Source: Pseudophaeomoniella oleicola | Taxonomy: Eukaryota > Ascomycota > Eurotiomycetes > Phaeomoniellales > Phaeomoniellaceae | DNA length: 64,000 nt | Direction of reading: 5' to 3' | Assembly (NCBI GenBank): GCA_003868215.1 | Contig: QWDQ01000043.1 | Span: 1-64,000, forward strand | In this document: piece by piece, positions 49,201 to 60,435 of the stretch | How positions within the stretch are numbered: the stretch's first letter is position 1 | How the letters are laid out: every line of letters begins with the position of its first letter | The notes under the pieces: generated by a model | The model's database searches: none | Seen by the model: the letters and a program-made list of their open reading frames with translations, nothing else | What the model was told of the DNA's origin: nothing | Position numbers and translations under genes: made by a program

Positions 49201-50468
49201 GAGCAGGTGGATCAGATCAAGGATATCTTTTACGGAAAGACCAAGACGACAACCTTACAGCACGGCCAGGAGCCGATTCAAGAAATCCAAAGGTTTTCAG
49301 ATATCAAAGTGAACGTCGCTGACGGTCCAAGAGATATTTATCAGGCCTTAGAGGCAGCATTTGATGCAGAAGAGGTGATTTCCAATGGAAATCCAGCTCA
49401 GCAATATTCGTCGATAACCCAACTGCCGCCTATCTTTCAAGTCCAGATCCAACGTACCCAATTCGACTTCGCTCTGAAGAGGACCTACAAATCCGTCAAC
49501 CATTTGGAGTTATTTCAGACCATTTTCCTCGACAGATTTCTCGATGAAGATGTTGATTCATCATTGATGGAACGAAGGAGGGAAGCGTGGGAGTGGAAGA
49601 GGGAGCTCGCTACTCTAGAAACTATGCAGGCAGAGTTGAGCGAGACAAAGGTTTGTCCTTCTCAATTCAGCATACATCTAGTATTGGTATCTAACCAGGT
49701 AGACAGGACCAACCCGATGCATCTCAAGCCCTGGACGAAGCGCGTGAAGTACTCGAATCTCTCCAACAATCCACCAGCCTTTCCTCCTCCGACGACTCTT
49801 CGATAGCGTCCCTTACAACAAATACACTTCCTCTCCTCAGTGAACTCTCCACGACAGCCAAATCTGCGCTTTCCAGCCTCACCGTTAACATTGCCACCCT
49901 CCGCCAAAAGATCAAAACGCAATATACCGACCTCCGCCACCACCCTTACAGTCTCCACTCCATCTTCGTACACCGCGGGACTTCGAATTTTGGCCACTAT
50001 TGGATCTACATCTACGACTTCAAACGCGAAATATGGCGGAAATACAATGACAGCACCGTCACCGAGGTCTCTCACGACGAGGTTTTTCTCGATCTAGAAA
50101 AACCGCCTGTCGGAGGTGGGAGCCCGGCAACCAGCGTCTACCTGGTATATGTCAAAGAAGAGGATCGAGACAATCTTGTTGAGGCCGTTTGCAGGGATCC
50201 TTTTGACGACACTATCAATGAGCAGGGAATCACAGACCAAGGTGTAGGTTCAAATGGGGGCTCGGCAGGAGCATCACCAACGCGTATGCCGGACATTCAA
50301 ATGGATGCAGGGCCACAACAAGATGATATGATGCATGCATCCATCACTGGCGATGATGATACAAACCCGGACCCCGTCGCCGATGTCGCTGCAGCCTCCA
50401 ACTGGAATGACGCCGAGGCAAGGATCGAGGTAGAGGAACAAGTCGGTGGCGATGGTATGAAGTGGTAA
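46270..50468 (+). CDS. UBP2: Ubiquitin C-terminal hydrolase of the Ubp2 type
   Basis: Cysteine deubiquitinase; yeast Ubp2 opposes Rsp5 by trimming K63 chains in membrane traffic. Three exons (46270-46291, 46334-49650, 49707-50468) encode 1366 aa. The first exon gives MAGWGKT and joins GACTTC to read DFQGKTPPLLLDDILHYD, matching the conserved family start; 22 + 3317 nt keep phase. The first ~620 residues hold the Ubp2 N-terminal region with a CEKCRGHLDLEV zinc-like motif. The USP catalytic domain starts at Cys641 (GLGNIGNTCYLNSLLQ) and has its His box at His1210 (NFGHYWIYIYDF, then WRKYNDSTVTEV). Between them lies a long low-complexity insert (~720-940) that carries an NNKENLPP sequence. QQDVTEVMSNVLFQL is the QQD box. 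The C-terminal tail is acidic. Confidence 0.93.
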
Positions 50469-51380
50469 TCTCCTGTTCGAGTTGTATTCTGTTCGGTCAG
50501 AACTGTCTGTCCAGTACCGCCGACCTTTTGACGTTGTGGATTGGATGTTAGTTAGTATGTCGCCAAGCTGTATAATCAAGCGGCCTGTGTGTATACCCTC
50601 TTTTCAAAACAAAGTCGAAATAGGATTCTTCTCCCTTATATTTCCTCCCTGCTCATCATCATCATCGTCTATGTAATTACTAATTAATTACCTCCCGTCC
50701 CTGAAGAATCCATCTCCACTTGTCTAAGGTATCTATCTCTCTTTACAATTTAATTCTCTTGACTTCTGTTTCTGATTCTCGTTTGCGTAGAATAGAATCG
50801 GTTCGGGTCACCGATCAATCTAATACTTCCTATTTTTCACCATTTTGTTTCTTATGGTGCTGCTCTATAATACCATCAAAAGGAACAGAAGAAAGAAAGA
50901 AAGAAAGAAAGAATCATAAGTGTCAGTTTTCCAAAAAAAAAATTTGGGTTATTAGACTTTGTAATTTTACCTTCCGATAACTAAGGTATGTATCTGTATA
51001 TATCTATCCGACCGTTGTTGTAGTGAGCTCCATCTCTTTCTCTTTCTTTCTCTCTCTCTCTCTGTCTCTCTTGGTTGGTCAATTCGCAAAACAAAGATGA
51101 GTATGTATGTAGGTATCTATATAGGTCTGTCTATTGATGTTTGACGTTTGATGTGAGTGAATGAATGAACGAATGAGCTTTGCTGCAGGGTTTGGGAATA
51201 TGTCTGAAGCAGAGAATGCTTGCTTGGGGCTAACCCTTTGCTCAAGCTCTGTAGGGAGGCGGGTACTATTTTGATTCCAGACAGCCAGCATAATACCATC
51301 GTGTCGTGCATATTTGGTCCACAGGATTTGGATGTTTGGGCATCTTCGAAAGAAGGAGACAGTCCGAAGAAGCAGGAGGA

Positions 51381-51911
51381 TTAGGCGTTTGGGAATCTTC
51401 TTCTGCTGCTCAAGAGGGCGGAGTTGTGGACGCGGTAATCGAGATATTGTATCGATGTGGGTGAGATGGATGTCAGGTCACACGCCAGACAGGCCCAGTG
51501 CGCGGAGGAGTTGAAGGCTCGACCTTTGTCCAGAGCCTGTGACTTCGATGATGATCTCTCGTCAACCATATTGTCTTTGATGAGAGGCAGCGGATGGATG
51601 GTTTTTTTGGCTGATGATTGTTCTTCCACCCCACAAACGAACGGTCTGCTGTCGGAGCTCATTGTACTGGCGAAGCAACGAGTGATATAGTTCGTCGCAG
51701 CCGTGGTGGTGATGCGGTATCCCAGGCTGCCTTGCACTCGATGTATCTCCGGGATTCTCTTCTCTAGCTCCTCTTGCGCCTCTTTCTGGCGTTCGATACA
51801 TTTCTTGCTGTCCCGAAGCTTTGCTTGGGACGTTTTGCGGTTGTCGTTGCTACTGTTGTTCGGCGGTTGCTCACCACCCTGTCCGGCTGCGAAGAACCCG
51901 AAGTTGTCCAT
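51381..51911 (-). CDS. Hypothetical protein (weak)
   Basis: An open frame of 176 codons from the ATG at 51911; the same frame is open for a further 64 codons upstream with no ATG. The first part reads MDNFGFFAAGQGGEQPPN, then a charged stretch (KLRDSKKCIERQKEAQEELEKRI) that could form a short coiled coil; the rest is Ser-rich and nondescript. I recognise no family. Length alone makes chance somewhat unlikely, but composition of the second half does not look strongly coding. It may instead be the antisense of an untranslated RNA, or part of a spliced gene. Confidence 0.28.
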   Translation of the reverse strand: MDNFGFFAAGQGGEQPPNNSSNDNRKTSQAKLRDSKKCIERQKEAQEELEKRIPEIHRVQGSLGYRITTTAATNYITRCFASTMSSDSRPFVCGVEEQSSAKKTIHPLPLIKDNMVDERSSSKSQALDKGRAFNSSAHWACLACDLTSISPTSIQYLDYRVHNSALLSSRRRFPNA

Positions 51912-52474
51912 CTTGTTTGGATGGGTTGCCGCTGGAGTGACACGACAAAGAGAGAGGCGAGGTGCGCGATGGAGATGGCGGCAGCAGTACCGTTGTCGTT
52001 GTCGTTTGGAACCGAGCGATCGTGGTGTCGTCGTCGCTGCCTTGATCAGTGTCGCACTGATGTCCTCATCGTCTGTAGCAGCGTGACCATGGTGACCGGA
52101 CAAAGCTTTGGATGGACTCTGTCCTTTCGAGAACAGGACAGAGGCGTTGCATCACGTAGTCACGCTGGGACATTACCACGGCCTCTCCCATGGGATCACC
52201 AGAAGGCGGGAGACAACGATGATCTCCGAACATCACTCTGGTCGCTTCACAGACGAATTTGATCTTTGGCAAGCGGAGTGACGCGCCATCAAGTTCGTGG
52301 CTCAGACGGACCGACCTTGGTGTTCACCTCTGGAAGGAGTCCGGACTGCAGGATCAGCAGCTTTTAGCTGCGGCAGAGGAATCTGGATGAGATTCACAAC
52401 CCTGTGCCACCAACGACAGACCACCAGACAGATCTCCCGGACGTCCAAACGTGCAACCAGACCGCCAAACAAGG

Positions 52475-53044
52475 TGGGCACTACCTTGGCCCATTCGAAA
52501 CCCATTGACTGACCGACGTGTTCTGCGTGAAAAGGGCACTACCTTGGCCCAAATGAACACACCGCCGTTTATCTTGAAGTCAACTTCCGTGTCGTTTTTC
52601 GCCTTCAAGATGAGGTTACTTTGGATCCACCTCATTCATCGTTCCCGTTCGAATCCTATCCACTGCCGCCTTGATTGAAACCCCACAACGTTCCAACGAT
52701 CACGTTCACAGCACAGAGTGACAGACCGACATGCTCCGCATAAAGGGGCACTTCATTGCCCCAACAACGATCCCCGATCCTGATCCTTCGCTAGACTCTC
52801 GCTGATATCTTCGCCACACGCGTAACACCAGGAAGAGTTTTCTGTGATGACAACAAAGAACAAAACCTTGAGGGTGAAACCAAACCAAACACCGTTTGAG
52901 AGAAGACAGACACACAGACAGACAGATGCTTTCAACCGTACAGCCGAGAAACTGTGGCAGAGGGTTCTGATGGCCTTGTGGATGAGTCTGCTCGGCCTCT
53001 ATATTCGATGACGATGCCTCTGTATTAGGGGCACTACCTTGCCC
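52475..53044. repeat. Four copies of a GGGC-loop-GCCC stem-loop motif
   Basis: Copies at 52475-52493 (TGGGC ACTACCTTG GCCCA), 52534-52550 (GGGC ACTACCTTG GCCC), 52745-52762 (GGGGC ACTTCATT GCCCC) and 53029-53044 (GGGC ACTACCTT GCCC). Arms are complementary in every copy while the outer pair changes together, and the loops share ACT(A/T)C.TT. Copies two and three also share about 30 bp of upstream sequence. Confidence 0.7.
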
Positions 53045-53535
53045 ACTTCTTCCCCCCCCCCCTCCTTATGTTGAGAAGTTTACAGAGTTGGTCTGGTCTG
53101 GTCTGGAGGAAGGAAAAGAATTTCTGGATTTGTACAGGGCGAACACGCTCATTATATATGTCAAAATTGGGCTGGTGACAGGAACAGGATATCGCGACAG
53201 TAAAAGGTAATGACAGATTGAATGAATGGGAGGAGTCGCGTTTGTACGTTGTGAATATAATCTTTTAGTGACAGCCGGTGAAGCGACGACTGATTTGACG
53301 CATATGCAATAACGCGAAACATGAGCTCCCATTAGGTAGGTTTCTGTGGAAAGTGAATCAAACATTGAAAGGTAAAGGTAAGATATTGGTTGATATGGCA
53401 GACAACAGCATGCTGAAGGCTCTATCAGTGCCTGAGCGGCTGCAAGTTGGAGACTTCAAAGACATGATGTTATTCCTACTGTGAGCAGTTAATACCTGCA
53501 CTTATTATTGATCCTGCCTGTAACATTTCCCACCT

Positions 53536-54889
53536 TTATCTTCTGCCAAAGTCCGTAAGCAGGTCTTCCAACGTCTTCACCCCTTCTCTATTGGATGGCA
53601 GACGGTTCTTATTGTCGTTTGTCTTCTTCTTGTGTGCACTTGGTCCATCCTTCTCCGATCCGAGTCGGTCTGTTTGATTCCCTTTCAGGGACATTCCAGG
53701 GCCACCAGTATTGACATTATCGAACCACACTGTGCGCGTGCCGGGGAAATCGTCAACTACGTGTGACCACGGCCGTAGCCTTCCTATCCAGCACTCCACG
53801 ACAGGTAGAGGATCTTCCATTCCAACTGGTTTCATGTCGTGGGATATTTCACAGAACGTCGACAAGGTATCGTGGTAAACACCGGAGACAGCTCCTAAAC
53901 GAAAAGTAGTATCGCCAACAATAGGCCGGAGGCTCTTTGCACTTCTTTTGGAATGCCTTGCCATCCATCCATAAGAACGAGCTTCACCCTCCCAGTCAAT
54001 TCTGTTTTTCTGGTTGAGTTTGGGGCAGTCGGTTAAGATTACACTGCAAAGCGATGGAAAATATCTCAGATATTTGAAGATCCACGCTGAGGCATGATCT
54101 TGCCATCCAAGCATCAGAACACGGAGGTGGCGAAACGCCTTCCTTGTATGGGTCAACTCAACCCACGATTTCATAACCCGCTCATCGAAGTGACTGAGCG
54201 GTGCATCGATGGTAAAATCATCTGAGAGATCCAGCACCACTAAGTTTCGTACGGAGGCGACATTGATCAGGTCTGCGAATTGCGTATAGCGAGGAGACAT
54301 CCTCAAGCATGTTAACCATCGTGCAGGAGACGAATCAAGACCTCGAAAATACTCAGAGAGTGGAAGATTGGGTTCTTTGATCGTGAAGAGATAGCGGTAG
54401 TTCAACTCTGAGAACTGTTCGGGATAAGCGATAGCGAAAGTCCGCCATGCATGAAAACTTTCTGCGTGACTGGGAACATCAGCTGACAAAGGTATCGTTC
54501 GTGGCGGAAGATCCAAACCTGGAGATGATCTCCTGCCAAACCTTCTCCGCCAGTGCCCAGGGGACATCGTATAGATGATCTGCTGTAATCCCTCTGACGT
54601 TATGGGCAAAGGAACGGACAGCCATGTCAAACAACGAAGAAACACCAGGACCACAAGAGGGTTGGATTCTCTTGATAGCCTTATCATTCCTTGGTTCACC
54701 GATCCAATCGTGCGCTTGCTTCCTTGCGATTCCAACCGTGTTCTCGGTGAAAATGAGTCCAGTCTCCCTGTCAATGCCGCGGGTTGGCGGTGCAGATACA
54801 AAGCTCTTGCGAGTTGGTCTACTTTTCCGCTTAGCTGGTCCTGCCCATCCCTCAGAACGTTGCCTAGCATTATTAGATGAAAACATCAT
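53536..54889 (-). CDS. Uncharacterised fungal protein, possible LRR-like
   Basis: Two exons (54889-54519, 54469-53536) joined through a 49-nt GTTTGG...CCCAG intron, which gives WQEIISSHAESFHAWRTFAIAYPEQF and keeps the frame to the stop. With the ATG at 54889 it is 434 aa. Before that ATG the frame stays open for another 61 codons with a Cys-rich end (CKC, CESCC), but without an ATG, so an upstream exon may exist. The N-terminal part has a basic KRKSRPTRKS patch and the motif LYDVPWALAEKVWQEI. The middle has FADLINVASVRNLVVLDLSDDFTIDAPL and FRHLRVLMLGWQ, reminiscent of irregular leucine-rich repeats as in F-box partners. The tail is Lys/Asn-rich. The pattern resembles a conserved Pezizomycotina hypothetical family; no function is assigned. 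Confidence 0.65.
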
Positions 54890-55848
54890 GAGGCAACAGC
54901 TTTCACAGGATCGCTCCTCATCCGTTGTGATGCATTTACACTGATCCTGATTGTCTCTGAACTGGGGACCGAGAACTTCTCTCAGCTCTTGAAGATCCGT
55001 AAATGTTTTCGATGCAAGCCCAGCATTTTCCTGTGAGTCGAATTCATCGGTCAGATCTGTCAGGTTATGCAAACTGTGCCATCTTCCAGGACGGAGGATT
55101 ATAGACTATTGACAATAACGAGGAAAGAAGAAATTCGCTATAAATGGGCAAAGAGGACCGAACGTCCCGCTTTGAGGTCGATGGATCAGATTGCTTGGCA
55201 CTGAGCTTTCACCTCATTCACTACCTTCAAGCGAGGCGTTGATAGACGGTAAGATAGCACTTGTCAAGTCAAGGTACGTTCTTACGAAGTCACCTTAGAA
55301 ATCAGACCACCACAGTTGCTTTTCATTAATCTCTCTAATCTCTCCTATCTGTTTTCTACGTTGAGTGAAGATTTGATCCATATTACTCTCTTCCTCTGGC
55401 CAAATTTGGCCCAAGCGCTCAGTCCCGAAATTAAATCAATCCCAAATTTTTTCGCCGTTCAAAAGTCACAAGTTGCGATGGTTCTGCAAGAAAGATCGAG
55501 TGTCTTAGCAATCAGAAACCGGGCGCATTTCAAGACCCATACACCAAACTCGACATGATACAAGTGAGACTTCCTTGAGCACCAACGATCAAAAGGAAGA
55601 AAAGAAACATCCTCGTGGGTGAGCATCCCTGAATAAAGAAAGGACATCCAAAATACTGTGCTTGATCGAGTTGTAAGCACATAATAGGCCGCAAAATAAT
55701 AAGCCTTCGGGGGACATAAGAGAGCATTGGCAATGCTCTTTAAGGTGGCACAAAACGGTTGCGTTTCGCACTGTGTTCTGAACCGAGTGTACCCCTATAC
55801 GGATCGGAATAATTGGAGAGTATGATCTGTGGAATAACGTCTCTGCTG
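54890..55848. other. Intergenic region
   Basis: The first 180 bp may hold an upstream exon of the gene ending at 53536. The rest is 3' flank of the next gene. No other gene seen. Confidence 0.45.
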
Positions 55849-57133
55849 CTAAGCGCTGGTGGTGTCTTGGATCCAGCCTCCGTCCTGGATAAACGAATCC
55901 CAAAAGCCCTCCCCCGGTGTGGCCCGGCCGGATCCAGGACCGAAGCCGCTTGCATCGCGAGACATACTCTGTGAGTCAGCCGCTGGCGCAACCTTGGTCT
56001 GAACACCGTCCTGGCCAATGTTAAAGCCGGTTCCACTTGTTGGTACACTCGTAGGATCAAAAGCTGACCCGGTGGTGAGAGTGTAAGAACGGTCACTCCC
56101 ATCTAGAGCACTTGGCGCTAGCGTGGCGGACATGCTATTGAAAGATGGATGTGAAGTTGGTGAAGCGCCTTTCTCGCTGTGGTTGTGTGCCCAAGGGTAG
56201 TGAGGGTCTGACAGGAACTGCTCTGAGCCTGCCATCAGAGTTGAAGTCATCGGGTCATTTGGGTCGAGTGCTGGGGCTAACATCTGCTGTGATTCTGGAG
56301 GGAGAGATGTTGTGAAAAGGCCATGGTCTTGCCAAAGTGGTGGGTACATGCTAGCAAAGCTGGACCCTGATACAGCATGGTGTTGTGATTGTTGCTGTTG
56401 CTGTACGTCTGGCTTGGTGTCTGAGGTCTCAACAGGAGAAACTGCGGACGATGACGTTGATGCTACAGGCATTGACATGCGTCTTGCATCTGAGGAGGGG
56501 GTCTGTGGGCTGTCATGGTAAGTGGGTGTGGCGATGGAGTTGGCTCGTGCATGCATGTCGCGAAAATTTGCCTGATGGGGGCTTGGATATGGAGCCGCTC
56601 GATAGTGAGGGTTCGATGGCGGTCCAAACGCATTCGGGTTCGTCAACGGGGACGGGTAATTGCCGCCAGAATTATGAGCGAACTGAGGTGCATTCGGGTA
56701 TTGTTGGGCGTAAGATTGGCTGATCATCTGGTCCATGGCGCTCCTCATGGCAACCTGGTTGGTAAGATAGGCTGCTAACCGTCGGTTGAAGTCGACAGAA
56801 CTCGTCTGAAGGTGTGCAGTGAGCCGCCTATAATGCAGTGGTAAGTCATCGTCTTCCTCCTCGTACATTTCCTCGTTGATGACATCCTGCTCGGTCACAC
56901 GAAGCGATCTTCCAGTTCGGCGTTTATGGATTTCCGATGCACGGCGAGCGGACTCGACTCTTGCTTCGAGACTGCGGTCGCTTCTTCTGGATGCGGCGAT
57001 GTATGCTCTATCTCAAAATCAGCCAAACAAATCGTAGTGTCAGCCAGAGGATACAATACCGCTCTTGATTTTCCTCGTGCGTCCTCTCTGTCTTGACCGC
57101 CTTCGCGGGGGTTATGGTCCTCATTGGCGGCAT
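55849..57133 (-). CDS. Conserved fungal protein with bZIP-like basic region, putative regulator
   Basis: Two exons (57133-57060, 57007-55849) encode 410 aa. The N-terminus (MPPMRTITPAKAVKTERTHEENQER) runs into a highly charged block at ~25-75: RAYIAASRRSDRSLEARVES, then ARRASEIHKRRTGRSLRV, then EEMYEEEDDDLP. The first piece resembles the basic region of bZIP proteins (AAS/RR), but no leucine heptads follow. Next comes RRLTAHLQTSSVDFNRRLAAYL, a helical segment. The remainder (120-410) is Ser/Pro/Gln-rich with a Q-run, typical of activation regions, and ends GFWDSFIQDGGWIQD, an acidic-aromatic patch. The intron has a GTATTG donor; joining CG to A restores Arg. I recall close relatives across filamentous ascomycetes without known function. 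A nuclear regulator is inferred, not shown. Confidence 0.7.
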
Positions 57134-57992
57134 GATGCTGATATGTAGCTAAGAGTAATGAAATCGGATATGCAATGAACGTTTTTCTGAAGAGCTTGCA
57201 CAGTGCGATGTGTATTGCAGATCGATGCGAAGATTGCGAGCAGATTGAACAAAGTGTACTGCCAGAAAGAGCAGTATTGTTGTCGTCGATAAAGGAACTA
57301 TAGACGGTACTGAATACTGCAATCGGGTACTCAAAGGCGGAGTGGCGAACAGCTACCTTAAGTATATCTAGTAATATACTAAAACAGCCCAGGTCTTTGT
57401 AACACCAAAGAGAATGAAAAGGAATGGTGAACAAGTCCGGTCGATGTGAAGCTTGTGATAGAAATTGGGTTGGTTTAATAATTCAATTGAGACGGATGGA
57501 TGGTTGGGTGATCTACCACGATCTTTAGGTAACCTTGCGATAGGTAAGTTGAGTTCTCGATCGGCACCATTTAATCATGGATCGAGGGTTGGAGGTGATG
57601 TGAGAGATGTCCCGATGCCGATGCCTGCCGATGGCGGGATAGCGGGATCGACAAACGAGCGTGGATACCGAGAGAGTGAGTTACTGGCGAGTTGAGTTGA
57701 ATCGAGTTTCCAATGAGCTCTGCCCTAGATCACTGGAAACAAAGAACAATATGTTTGAAGAGTAGTCACTGAGCACGATTGAAGGAACAAGAATGTGTTT
57801 TGGAGGAAAGTAGTAGTATAGAAGAAATAAGAGCACGGTTCAGCGTCCTGTTCTCAAAAACATTTTGCCAACAGAGAGAAGAAGGAGGGAAGCAGTGCCT
57901 TGATAAATGGGCATGTCAAAATTCGATTGAGGGGGGGTGAGAATCTCCCATGTCGGTATTTCATGTATTTGAAATGGGATGGGTGGGCGGAA

Positions 57993-58020
57993 TACAGAGT
58001 ACAGAGTACAGAGTACAGAG
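57993..58020. repeat. (ACAGAGT)n heptanucleotide repeat
   Basis: Nearly four tandem copies of a 7-bp unit in gene-free DNA. Confidence 0.9.
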
Positions 58021-60129
58021 AGGTCAGTTGAGAGACTGTTACCCGTGCAGATCCCTGAAGGCTTACTCTCCATAAAATACCCAAACTTGCTCGCTTGGTC
58101 GGTCGAAGCATCGGATGAGCGATGAAGAAACACTGATTCCCCTCAAATCCAAGTACATTTGTCTCTTTCGCAAGAGTGATTTTGATATCCGAAAGCGTCC
58201 AAATTCACTAATTATACACCGTAAATCCAAAGGTTCAATCTCCTGGGAGGCAGTTGGGTCAGATCTGGGATTTAGATCTGGGAAGCATTGCAACCATGCA
58301 AGACCAATAACTTACCTTGTCTTCCCTCCGCGAGGACTGTGATGTGGATCGAAGTTTGGTTGACTTGCCTTCTTCTTGGGGTTTAGGAGCTGTATTTAAG
58401 ATACCGAAGATACATGTCTCGAAAGCCAAAACGTGAAGGCATCTTTCATACTGCGTCTGATGCTCTGCTCAGACGAAGTACCTAGCGAGCCAGATACCCG
58501 TACCAAGGTCAAGTACGTGATGGGTACTTCTAATACCGTACCTAATGTAAGTTCAAGTTATTGACACAGCCTAGGTTTCCCCCAGAGTTATGAGCCATCG
58601 CAAACCGACAGACGAACCCAACAGAAGAAGGTTATTCAAATCAGGAAGGTGCATTATAGACTCCCGGAGATAAACGATAGATGGCTCCCTTTGGCGAGTG
58701 ACTGCCTACCTAGCCTGTGAGTTAATGGGAGCAGTCAAGCTGGAAGCGGACGACGATTTGTAGAAAAGAGGAGCAAGTGAACCCATTCTTGTTCGATAGC
58801 CGAGGCAGTTTGTATTCGACACTCGAAGCTCGATTGCTCGATTCCTTTCATCTGCTGCCAGAAGTGCTCTACTTATTCTGCATTGGAACTACAATCGATA
58901 TGCTTCGCTTTGCCTGTTCAGCGTAGCGAGTAACCGGTGTAGAAACTTAGCAGCTGGACATGAAATCGGTAGGCGGACTAAGAGCCAATCTGGTGCTGGC
59001 CTATATTTGATGTCAACGATAGTTCGGCCACACACCGTTGAGCCGAAGCCCAGCTCAGCTCGCCAGTCAACCTAGCAGAACCTGAAAGTCTACATGGATC
59101 GTTCGGTGATACCAAAAGACCGAATACAAAGATGAACGAGCGGTATTGTATGTATTATAAATCGTTGAGACACGGGAAGGCAAGATATGGTGGGTAGTCG
59201 ATCAGCATGGGGCCCGGGGAGGTGGATGAGCCGTAACAGCATGGGTGGTGGATGGTGGATGGTGGGTGCTGGTGGATTGGCGAAAGTGAGATGCTCCAAC
59301 CATGATCGAGAGCTTGGAGGACATTCCAACGCTAGGATCTTGAGATCTGGCGCCATGAGGGCCACCAAATGGTCGGTTACCTTGCGTCGAGATTTCCTTT
59401 TTTTTGTAAGGACGATGAATGCTCCAGTCGAAACTCAGCGAAGCGTCGCAAAAGAACTCCGAAGATGATCGCGCATTCTTAGAAACGTCTTGACGTCTAG
59501 TAGCTACTAAGCTCAACCCTTTTCCCGGAAAATTTGCGGAAATGTTAACCTGATCTCCATACATCGCACAGTTGAGAGCCTGCACAGTAGAAGAGGCTGC
59601 CTCGCTTATAGTGGATCATGTCTTTCGCTGGTAAGCCACGGCCAATCTCTTTCAGGAGATTCGGTGATCAAAACGAAATAGTCAACCAGCGATGGAAACA
59701 ATTGCAATCGAAATTGGTCCAATCAATCGACTCGGTAGGTTGGCAGAATAAAAAGTCCTCCCGTTTCATGTCAGGGAGCATACATGACACCAACTCGCAG
59801 CGCCGACTGGGGGCGTCAGTAGAAACAAGGCCCAAGTCAGACCTACATCAGTCCTGGTGGGTGGTTGAGATAATCATTCACGAAGCACTGAGACAATGGC
59901 GCAATGGCTGTCAATCTGCAAAGATCGAACATGCTCATGGTGGTCGAGAGGTGGAATTCAAGAGTGACTGCCCACTACCCATTATCACTTGATCCCTCCC
60001 CCATCCGTTTTCATCTGGCACGAGCCTTTCAGCAAGGTAGGAAGTTGAGAGTTAGGAAGAGAAGACTCTCCTGAAAGTTCGCGTATGGAGTTCCGTGAGC
60101 TCGGCATCTGGGACGGAGTCTTTATCGCT

Positions 60130-60435
60130 GAAGGACCTACTTACCTACCTGGGTACCTAGGGAGGCATTCAAAGGTAAGAAGCGTAAGGTTCCTTAGGTA
60201 GGAGAAAGGACCAAGGTACATCGAGACAGTATCACCATGAAGCTTTCTCTTTACGATTGACTTTTACGGGAATCTCGGCATCCACAGCGTAGGTATCTTA
60301 GGGTAGGTATCCTTTAGGTAAACGTAGGGAATCAAAAGATGCTCCTGTCACCTTGGTCTTTACCCTTACCATCAAGGTACCTAAGAGGCCTCTAACTCAT
60401 TAGTACCTGCCTACCTAAGGTAGGAGGGAACCTCG
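60130..60435. repeat. Cluster of TACCTAGG/CCTACC palindrome-like elements
   Basis: At least eight occurrences of CCTACCT, GGTACCTA, TTAGGTAGG or CCTAAGGTAGG in ~300 bp, on both strands. Similar clusters occur at 40130-40180 and 42110-42125. Confidence 0.7.

Larger units (their letters stand above)
50469..53535. other. 3-kb non-coding stretch with simple repeats and stem-loop motifs
   Basis: UBP2 3' flank with GAAA repeats (about 50886-50912) and a CT-rich tract (51030-51072). A weak hypothetical frame lies at 51381-51911. From 52305 to 53045 recurrent short motifs occur (see findings). No other gene supported. Confidence 0.5.

Noticed and set aside
52640-52660. GTTCGAATCC resembling a tRNA B box
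   Set aside because: No A box at the right distance and no acceptor or anticodon stem can be drawn.
59618-59992. 124-codon frame with an ATG
   Set aside because: No domain, ordinary chance length, and a GTAAGC five codons in makes the reading uncertain.
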